Below, one piece after another: positions 21,467-25,748 of a DNA stretch of 25,748 bases (positions are counted from its first letter, which is position 1; every line of letters starts with the position of its first letter). The notes under the pieces are model-generated. The model made no database searches and was not told where the DNA came from. It saw only the letters and a list, made by a program, of their open reading frames with translations. This stretch comes from an uncultured Eubacteriales bacterium (GTDB lineage Bacteria > Bacillota > Clostridia > Oscillospirales > Acutalibacteraceae), in assembly GCA_934476545.1 (NCBI GenBank), contig CAKSOB010000011.1, forward strand, positions 1 to 25,748, in the 5' to 3' direction. A program made the position numbers and the translations under genes.

Positions 21467-21664
21467 ATGGATAACGTACTTTCTGTATTTTCCAATCCCA
21501 TTGTGATTGTAATTATCTGCGTCGCTTTCGGTTTCCCGATTTTAGCCGGTATTGTAAAGCTGATTCAGAAAAAGTTTTTCCCGAAGAATACCCGTCAAGC
21601 ACGAGCCAACGCACAGCACGTTCGGGATGCCGTAAAAAAATACGACGAAAAACACAAGAAATAA
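21467..21664 (+). CDS. Small single-pass membrane protein
   Basis: A 65-residue protein with one hydrophobic segment (about residues 11-32, NPIVIVIICVAFGFPILAGI) and a basic, lysine-rich C-terminal half (KKFFPKNTRQ...KYDEKHKK). AAAGGAG lies about 8 nt before ATG 21467. The positively charged tail suggests the N-terminus is outside and the tail in the cytoplasm. It is second in a unit with the GNAT gene and is followed by a strong terminator. No family recognised; its conservation as a real gene is supported by the ribosome binding site and terminator. Confidence 0.7.
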   Translation: MDNVLSVFSNPIVIVIICVAFGFPILAGIVKLIQKKFFPKNTRQARANAQHVRDAVKKYDEKHKK

Positions 21665-21670
21665 AAAAAG

Positions 21671-21709
21671 GAAGCCGCTCCGAGAACAATTTCCGGAGCG
21701 GCTTCTTTT
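21671..21709 (+). terminator. Terminator of the GNAT/membrane-protein unit
   Basis: A 12 bp stem, GAAGCCGCTCCG (21671-21682) with CGGAGCGGCTTC (21694-21705), is followed by TTTTC. Confidence 0.88.
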
Positions 21710-21742
21710 CGCTTGAAGGGTTATATTGAGGAGGGTAGAACA

Positions 21743-21793
21743 ATGTACTCTGAGTTGGTGCGGTTCCATCTCTTGAATACACCTTTATTATAA
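21743..21793 (+). CDS. Possible 16-codon small ORF with a strong ribosome binding site
   Basis: GAGGAGGG (21728-21735) stands 7 nt before ATG 21743, and the frame encodes MYSELVRFHLLNTPLL before TAA at 21791-21793. It sits in an otherwise gene-free stretch (21710-21963) between a terminator and the lexA promoter. No promoter is obvious for it. It could be a short peptide or a remnant of a decayed gene; the ribosome binding site is the only real support. Confidence 0.3.
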   Translation: MYSELVRFHLLNTPLL

Positions 21794-21884
21794 ACCCGGA
21801 ATCAGAAGAAGTTGTTAACACATTATGAATAAGAATTTAAAAGAATTGCGATTGTTTTTGTGCAATCTGCATCCAAACAGATGT

Positions 21885-21913
21885 TTGCTTTTTGTGAGGG
21901 AGTGTGCTATAAT
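21885..21913 (+). promoter_or_regulatory. Promoter of lexA
   Basis: TTGCTT (21885-21890), 17 bp spacer, perfect TATAAT (21908-21913) with TG one base upstream. No full GAAC-N4-GTTC SOS box is seen; only a GAAC half-site occurs at 21928-21931. Confidence 0.65.
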
Positions 21914-21972
21914 AAAAAGAATTAGAAGAACGTCGGATTTGCGAAATCGGAGGGGAAGGATGGTTGGCAGCC

Positions 21973-22560
21973 ATGAAGCAACTGACAAAAAGCCAGCAAA
22001 AGGTGTATGACTTTTTAAAGGAACGTTTGGAATACGGTGTGCCGCCCACAGTGCGAGAAATTTGTGCTGCAACAGGGCTAAGCTCTACGTCTACCGTTCA
22101 CGGTCATCTGCGTGCGTTGGAGAATGCAGGGTATATTTCCAGAGAGGCGGGGCTGAACCGTTCCATTCGGATTGAAGGACAAGAACACACAAAGCAAGTA
22201 CCGATTGTGGGGCGAGTAACCGCCGGTATTCCCATCTTGGCTGTGGAGGAGATTACAGGATACATTCCGTTTACAGCGGAGCGCTATAAAAATAAAGAGC
22301 TGTTTGCTTTGGTGGTACAGGGAGAAAGTATGAAGAATGCCGGTATCTTGGACGGAGATTATGTAATTTCCGAAAAAACCAACACAGCCGACGACGGAGA
22401 AATTGTGGTTGCATTGATAGAAGAGGAAGCGACCGTTAAGCGATTGTATCGAGAAAAAGATTGTGTTCGGCTGCAACCAGAAAATCCGGATTTTCAACCG
22501 ATTTACACAACGGATGTAACTATTTTGGGAAAAGTTATCTCGGTGGTACGATACTATTAA
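21973..22560 (+). CDS. lexA: SOS repressor LexA
   Basis: A 195-residue LexA. The N-terminal winged helix reads PPTVREICAATGLSSTSTVHGHLRALENAGYI (about 24-55). The self-cleavage site is Ala84-Gly85 in GRVTAGIP. The catalytic serine is Ser119 (VQGESMKNAG) and the lysine Lys156 (EEATVKRL). RecA filaments on single-stranded DNA trigger autocleavage and release of SOS genes. I use ATG 21973; an in-frame TTG at 21964, with GGAGGGG 8 nt upstream, would add three residues and cannot be excluded. Monocistronic, with a good extended -10 promoter. Confidence 0.94.
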   Translation: MKQLTKSQQKVYDFLKERLEYGVPPTVREICAATGLSSTSTVHGHLRALENAGYISREAGLNRSIRIEGQEHTKQVPIVGRVTAGIPILAVEEITGYIPFTAERYKNKELFALVVQGESMKNAGILDGDYVISEKTNTADDGEIVVALIEEEATVKRLYREKDCVRLQPENPDFQPIYTTDVTILGKVISVVRYY

Positions 22561-22629
22561 GGAACCCCGAGGCATCCTGTTTCGGAAACGGAAGTTGCTA
22601 GACATCGGATGAAATTTGACAGAAAAATT

Positions 22630-22651
22630 TCGGCAGATTGCCTATTTTTTC
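22630..22651 (+). terminator. Weak terminator-like hairpin after lexA
   Basis: GGCA-GAT-TGCC is followed by TATTTTTT. The 4 bp stem is short, so this is only a candidate end for the lexA transcript. The rest of 22561-22702 shows nothing recognisable. Confidence 0.3.
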
Positions 22652-22702
22652 GCAAACAGAACGAATTATTTCACAAATCGCAAAAAAGCAGAAAAGACTT
22701 TC

Positions 22703-22731
22703 TTGTTATAAATCTATAATTGTGGTACAAT
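22703..22731 (+). promoter_or_regulatory. Promoter of the citrate synthase gene
   Basis: TTGTTA (22703-22708), 17 bp spacer, TACAAT (22726-22731). Transcription should start near 22738, about 100 nt before the coding start. Confidence 0.7.
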
Positions 22732-22755
22732 AAAAACAAGTTATAGCAATTTTAT

Positions 22756-22774
22756 GAACGTGTAAGCGTTCCCG
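22756..22774 (+). promoter_or_regulatory. cre-like site in the citrate synthase leader
   Basis: TGTAAGCGTTCCCG (22761-22774) matches 12 of 14 positions of the CcpA cre consensus TGWAARCGYTWNCW, including the whole TGTAAGCGTT core. It begins about 23 nt after the predicted transcription start, a position where CcpA acts as a roadblock. It also overlaps a GAACG/CGTTC inverted repeat (22756-22760/22767-22771). Confidence 0.5.
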
Positions 22775-22840
22775 AATTTCAGAAGATAAGGAAGGATTTT
22801 TTATCGAAGAAAATCAGGCGAAAGAAAGGAGCATTTGCCA

Positions 22841-24277
22841 ATGACAGATTATAGCAACTTGACTCCGGTCATTACAAAATTGGCCGATAAAATTAAAACT
22901 TGGGCATCTGACGCAGAAGCCATCGAAGCGTGGGCAGATACCATTCAAACAGAACAAAGAATTGATCCAACCCTTTACAGCAAGTATGATGTAAAGCGTG
23001 GACTTCGTGATATAAACGGTAAAGGCGTGTTGGCAGGTCTGACAGAGATTTCCGAAGTATATGCCTACAAATTGGATGCAGAAGGCAACTATCTGCCGGA
23101 TGCAGAGGGCAAACAAATTCCGGACGAAGGCAGACTGTACTATCGTGGCGTAGACGTAGAAGAAATTGTACATGGTTTTATGAGCGAGGGTCGCTTTGGA
23201 TTTGAAGAAACTGCTTACCTGCTGCTGTTTGGCGAGCTGCCTACCGCAGAGCAGCTTGCAGAGTTTAACGGTGTATTGTCCTCTTATCGCAGCCTTCCAA
23301 AGAACTTTACACGGGACGTTATCATGAAAGCCCCTAGCCAGGATATGATGAATGCACTGGCTCGCAGTGTGTTGACCTTGTATTCTTATGATAAGCGGGC
23401 AGATGATACTTCCATTCCGAACGTGCTGCGCCAGTCCCTGGAATTGATTTCTCGATTCCCGGTGATGTCCGTTTACAGCTATCAGGCATATCGTCACTAT
23501 TACGATGACCAAAGCCTGTTTATCCACTCTCCAAAGCCGGAGCTGTCCACTGCGGAAAACATTCTGCATTTGCTCCGTGCCGACGGAAAGTACACTGAGC
23601 TAGAAGCAAAAATGCTGGATCTGGCTTTGGTGCTGCACGCAGAGCACGGTGGCGGTAATAACTCTACCTTTACTACCCACGTTGTTACTTCTTCCGGTAC
23701 CGATACCTATTCCGCAATCGCTGCGGCATTGGGATCCTTGAAGGGCCCAAAGCACGGCGGTGCCAACATTAAAGTGGTACAGATGTTCGAGAACATTAAG
23801 GAGAATGTTAAGAACTGGACAGATGATGAGGAGATTGCAGAGTATCTCCGGAAGCTGCTGCGGAAGGAAGCCTTTGACGGTTCCGGCTTGATCTATGGTA
23901 TGGGTCATGCGGTTTATTCTCTCTCTGACCCAAGAGCCAGAGTGTTGGGCAACTGCGTAAAGAAGCTGTCAGAAGAAAAGGGCATGAACAACGAGTATGA
24001 GCTGTACTCTCGTGTAGAACGGTTGGCGCCGCAGGTCATCTCCGACCACCGGAAGATTTACAAGGGCGTTAGTGCCAACGTAGACTTTTACAGCGGCTTC
24101 ATTTATCATATGCTGGATTTGCCGCCGGAGTTGTATACACCGCTCTTTGCGATTGCAAGAATTGCTGGCTGGAGCGCACACCGCATGGAAGAATTGATTA
24201 ACAGCAATAAAATTATCCGTCCGGCTTATCGTGCCGTGAAGGAACGCAGAGATTATAAGAAATTGGAAGACCGATGA
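22841..24277 (+). CDS. Citrate synthase (Si-type)
   Basis: A 478-residue citrate synthase, longer than the ~370-430 residue bacterial norm because of an N-terminal extension, as in many clostridial forms. The catalytic set is visible: H269 (HAEHGGGNNSTF), H356 (GMGHAVYSLSDPRAR) and D415 (SANVDFYSG). GPKHGGAN (302-309) and YRGVDVEEIVHGF are further signatures. It condenses acetyl-CoA with oxaloacetate, the entry step towards 2-oxoglutarate and glutamate. The start is ATG 22841, with AAAGGAG 9 nt upstream. It is monocistronic; a cre-like site suggests carbon catabolite control. Methylcitrate synthase is a related alternative, but no prp genes are adjacent. Confidence 0.94.
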   Translation: MTDYSNLTPVITKLADKIKTWASDAEAIEAWADTIQTEQRIDPTLYSKYDVKRGLRDINGKGVLAGLTEISEVYAYKLDAEGNYLPDAEGKQIPDEGRLYYRGVDVEEIVHGFMSEGRFGFEETAYLLLFGELPTAEQLAEFNGVLSSYRSLPKNFTRDVIMKAPSQDMMNALARSVLTLYSYDKRADDTSIPNVLRQSLELISRFPVMSVYSYQAYRHYYDDQSLFIHSPKPELSTAENILHLLRADGKYTELEAKMLDLALVLHAEHGGGNNSTFTTHVVTSSGTDTYSAIAAALGSLKGPKHGGANIKVVQMFENIKENVKNWTDDEEIAEYLRKLLRKEAFDGSGLIYGMGHAVYSLSDPRARVLGNCVKKLSEEKGMNNEYELYSRVERLAPQVISDHRKIYKGVSANVDFYSGFIYHMLDLPPELYTPLFAIARIAGWSAHRMEELINSNKIIRPAYRAVKERRDYKKLEDR

Positions 24278-24290
24278 GTTCTAATGCCGG

Positions 24291-24319
24291 AAAGCCGTAC
24301 CCGATGGGTGCGGCTTTTT
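24291..24319 (+). terminator. Terminator of the citrate synthase gene
   Basis: AAAGCCGTACCC (24291-24302) pairs with GGGTGCGGCTTT (24306-24317), with one G-T wobble and loop GAT, followed by more T. Confidence 0.87.
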
Positions 24320-24361
24320 GTTTTCTCACTTGTTTTGTAACTTAGTCACAGAGAAAAAGTA

Positions 24362-24389
24362 TTGACTTTTAAATTAGAATGAGTATAAT
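24362..24389 (+). promoter_or_regulatory. Promoter of perR-rbr-sor
   Basis: TTGACT (24362-24367), 16 bp spacer, perfect TATAAT (24384-24389). Confidence 0.7.
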
Positions 24390-24397
24390 GATATTAG
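24383..24397. promoter_or_regulatory. PerR-box-like sequence over the -10
   Basis: GTATAATGATATTAG (24383-24397) matches 10 of 14 non-central positions of the PerR box TTATAATNATTATAA and covers the -10 element. This is the expected place for autorepression by the PerR encoded just downstream. Confidence 0.4.
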
Positions 24398-24423
24398 AAC
24401 GATTCCAGAAAGGAACCATTCAC

Positions 24424-24792
24424 ATGACAAAGTATGAAAAAGCAATTTACAGCATGATTCAAGAATCTACTGACCATTTAACCGTTTATCAGGTATTTGA
24501 ACACTTGAAAAAAACTTACCCCAATGTAGCAAGAGCGACTGTGTATAATAACCTGAATAAGCTGTGGGAAATGGGGTTGATTCAAAAAATTTCGATGGAA
24601 GGCTCTCCGGACCGCTATGATAAAATCAAAAAACACGATCATATTATTTGCAGTCATTGCGGAGCGATTGCAGACGCATCGTTTCCGGATTTGACGGAAA
24701 GCCTTCGCAAGCAACTGGGTGAATCTTTTTGCTCTTACGATTTAAAGGTTTATTATTGTTGCCCGAACTGTAAAAAGAACGGGCAGCATTAA
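24424..24792 (+). CDS. perR: Fur-family peroxide-stress regulator (PerR-like)
   Basis: A 122-residue Fur-superfamily repressor. The winged-helix part ends in ARATVYNNLNKLWEMGLI. The structural zinc site is C76/C79 (CSHCG) with C113/C116 (CPNC). Residues H18, D66 (RYD), H71, H73 (KHDH) and D84 align with the regulatory metal ligands of Bacillus PerR, which uses Fe-catalysed histidine oxidation to sense peroxide. The start is ATG 24424, with AAAGGAA 9 nt upstream; the frame opens earlier at 24379, inside the promoter. It heads an operon with rubrerythrin (30 nt gap) and superoxide reductase, classical PerR targets in clostridia. Confidence 0.88.
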   Translation: MTKYEKAIYSMIQESTDHLTVYQVFEHLKKTYPNVARATVYNNLNKLWEMGLIQKISMEGSPDRYDKIKKHDHIICSHCGAIADASFPDLTESLRKQLGESFCSYDLKVYYCCPNCKKNGQH

Positions 24793-24822
24793 ATAAAAAG
24801 AACTTAATAGGAGGTTACCGTA

Positions 24823-25368
24823 ATGGAACAAAAGAACAAATATGCAGGCACACAAACAGAGAAAAACTTAGAGGCAGCATTTTCCGGTGAATCTCAGGCA
24901 AGAAATAAGTATACTTACTTTGCATCCGTAGCAAAAAAAGAAGGCTACGAGCAGATTTCCGCACTGTTCCTCAAAACAGCAGAGAATGAAAAAGAGCACG
25001 CTAAAATGTGGTTCAAGGAGCTGAACGGCATCGGCAATACCGCTCAGAACTTAGAAGCTGCCGCAGAAGGCGAAAACTACGAGTGGACCGATATGTACGA
25101 AGAATTTGCAAAGACTGCGGAAGAAGAAGGCTTCCCGGAATTGGCAAAGAAGTTCCGTCTGGTTGGTGCAATCGAAAAGCATCACGAGGAGCGGTATCGT
25201 GCATTGCTCAAGAATGTAGAAACTGCTGCTGTATTTGAAAAGAGCACCGTTAAAGTTTGGGAATGTCGCAACTGCGGTCATCTGGTGGTCGGTACAAAGG
25301 CGCCGGAAGTTTGCCCGGTTTGCGCACACCCAAAGAGCTACTTTGAAGTAAGAGAAGAAAACTACTAA
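24823..25368 (+). CDS. rbr: Rubrerythrin
   Basis: A 181-residue NADH-dependent peroxidase of anaerobes. The N-terminal four-helix ferritin-like domain carries the diiron ligands: E23 (SGESQARNKY), ENEKEH with E56/H59, the Glu pair in YEEFAKTAEEEGF, and E118/H121 (AIEKHHEERY). The C-terminal rubredoxin-like domain binds one iron through C148/C151 (CRNCG) and C164/C167 (CPVC). It reduces hydrogen peroxide to water with electrons passed through the rubredoxin site. AGGAGG lies about 9 nt before ATG 24823. It lies between perR and the superoxide reductase gene, forming one oxidative-stress operon. Confidence 0.96.
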   Translation: MEQKNKYAGTQTEKNLEAAFSGESQARNKYTYFASVAKKEGYEQISALFLKTAENEKEHAKMWFKELNGIGNTAQNLEAAAEGENYEWTDMYEEFAKTAEEEGFPELAKKFRLVGAIEKHHEERYRALLKNVETAAVFEKSTVKVWECRNCGHLVVGTKAPEVCPVCAHPKSYFEVREENY

Positions 25369-25387
25369 AGAAAGAGAGGGACATATC

Positions 25388-25748
25388 ATGTATCAGAAGT
25401 TTTATATTTGCAAGCATTGCGGAAATATCATTGCCAAGGTCAAGGATCGTGGTGTTCCCATCGTCTGCTGTGGTGAAAAGATGACCGAGATTATTCCCGA
25501 CACGACTGATGCCGCTGTAGAAAAGCATGTTCCTGTCTGGACAGTGGAAAACGGTGTTGTCCATGTCAAAATCGGCTCTGTAGAGCATCCTATGTTGCCG
25601 GAGCACTACATTGAGTGGGTGTCTCTCCAGACCAAGCAGGGCAATCAGCGCAAGGAACTGCATCCCGGTGAAAAACCTGAGGTTTGCTTTGCGCTCTGCG
25701 AGGGGGATGAGGTTGAGGTGGTTTACGCCTACTGCAACCTCCATAGCC
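25388..25748 (+). CDS. Desulfoferrodoxin / superoxide reductase, 3' end cut by the window
   Basis: An open frame from ATG 25388 (GAGAGGG upstream) runs off the right edge after 120 codons. The N-terminal desulforedoxin domain has C8, C11 (CKHCG) and C27, C28 (VCCGEK), the center I iron site. The catalytic center II shows EKHVP (H47), the HPM histidine H67, PEHY (H73) and, near the edge, CNLH with the last Cys and His ligands. It reduces superoxide to hydrogen peroxide, which the upstream rubrerythrin then removes. Known proteins of this type are ~125 residues, so only about five residues are missing. Third gene of the perR operon, 19 nt after rbr. Confidence 0.94.
   Translation, partial: MYQKFYICKHCGNIIAKVKDRGVPIVCCGEKMTEIIPDTTDAAVEKHVPVWTVENGVVHVKIGSVEHPMLPEHYIEWVSLQTKQGNQRKELHPGEKPEVCFALCEGDEVEVVYAYCNLHS

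Noticed and set aside
21710..21963. SOS box upstream of lexA
   Set aside because: Only half-sites (GAAC at 21928-21931 and 21737-21740) are seen; no GAAC-N4-GTTC palindrome, so autoregulation cannot be claimed from sequence.
21825..22010. Plus-strand frame of 61 codons overlapping the lexA start
   Set aside because: It spans the lexA promoter and is out of frame with lexA; no ribosome binding site.
22814..23569. Minus-strand frame of 251 codons opposite the citrate synthase gene
   Set aside because: Antisense shadow of a gene with all catalytic residues in place.
1..25748. CRISPR arrays, IS elements, prophage genes
   Set aside because: No direct-repeat arrays, transposase motifs or terminal inverted repeats were seen anywhere in the window.

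Overview
The window reads as chromosomal DNA of an obligately anaerobic, moderate-GC Firmicute, most likely a clostridium of the Ruminococcaceae/Oscillospiraceae type. This rests on the [FeFe]-hydrogenase maturase HydE, a PerR-rubrerythrin-superoxide reductase cluster, strong AGGAGG-type ribosome binding sites, sigma-A promoters with 17 bp spacers, and Gram-positive lipoprotein signals. No IS element, phage gene or CRISPR array is visible. It is mostly housekeeping and accessory metabolism in short, well-delimited transcription units, many closed by strong and often bidirectional terminators.

Layout. 1-2063: a methyltransferase (minus) and the rplM-rpsI operon with a structured leader. 2099-4781: an NhaC-type antiporter (minus) with a ~150 nt structured leader, divergent from a small P-loop protein. 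4828-5922: tRNA-Arg(CCG) and tRNA-Ser(CGA) facing each other around a gene of unknown function. 5944-8760: a polysaccharide deacetylase lipoprotein and two tandem RCK/TrkA proteins (all minus). 8822-10811: a NimA-like flavoprotein (plus), a rhodanese and HydE (minus). 10891-14548: a sulfur block with MetY (minus), TcdA (minus) and CysK (plus). 14566-17905: an amidohydrolase-DUF815 ATPase pair and a substrate-binding lipoprotein. 17979-19612: pdxST for PLP synthesis. 19629-21709: a ComEC-like metallo-hydrolase lipoprotein (minus), then a GNAT protein and a tiny membrane protein. 21743-24319: a possible 16-codon ORF, lexA and citrate synthase. 24362-end: perR, rubrerythrin and a truncated superoxide reductase gene.

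How the genes work together. MetY and CysK assimilate sulfide into homocysteine and cysteine, and both need PLP, which PdxST makes. The most interesting element is an unannotated 21-codon ORF in the metY leader. It has its own ribosome binding site, ends in Cys-His-Cys-stop and overlaps a strong hairpin, which suggests cysteine-sensing translational attenuation. Other regulatory candidates are a Fur-like palindrome in the pdxS promoter, a CcpA cre-like site just after the citrate synthase promoter, a PerR-like box on the perR promoter, and the structured nhaC leader with two mutually exclusive pairings. Assignments rest on sequence reading and remembered family motifs; no database search was run.
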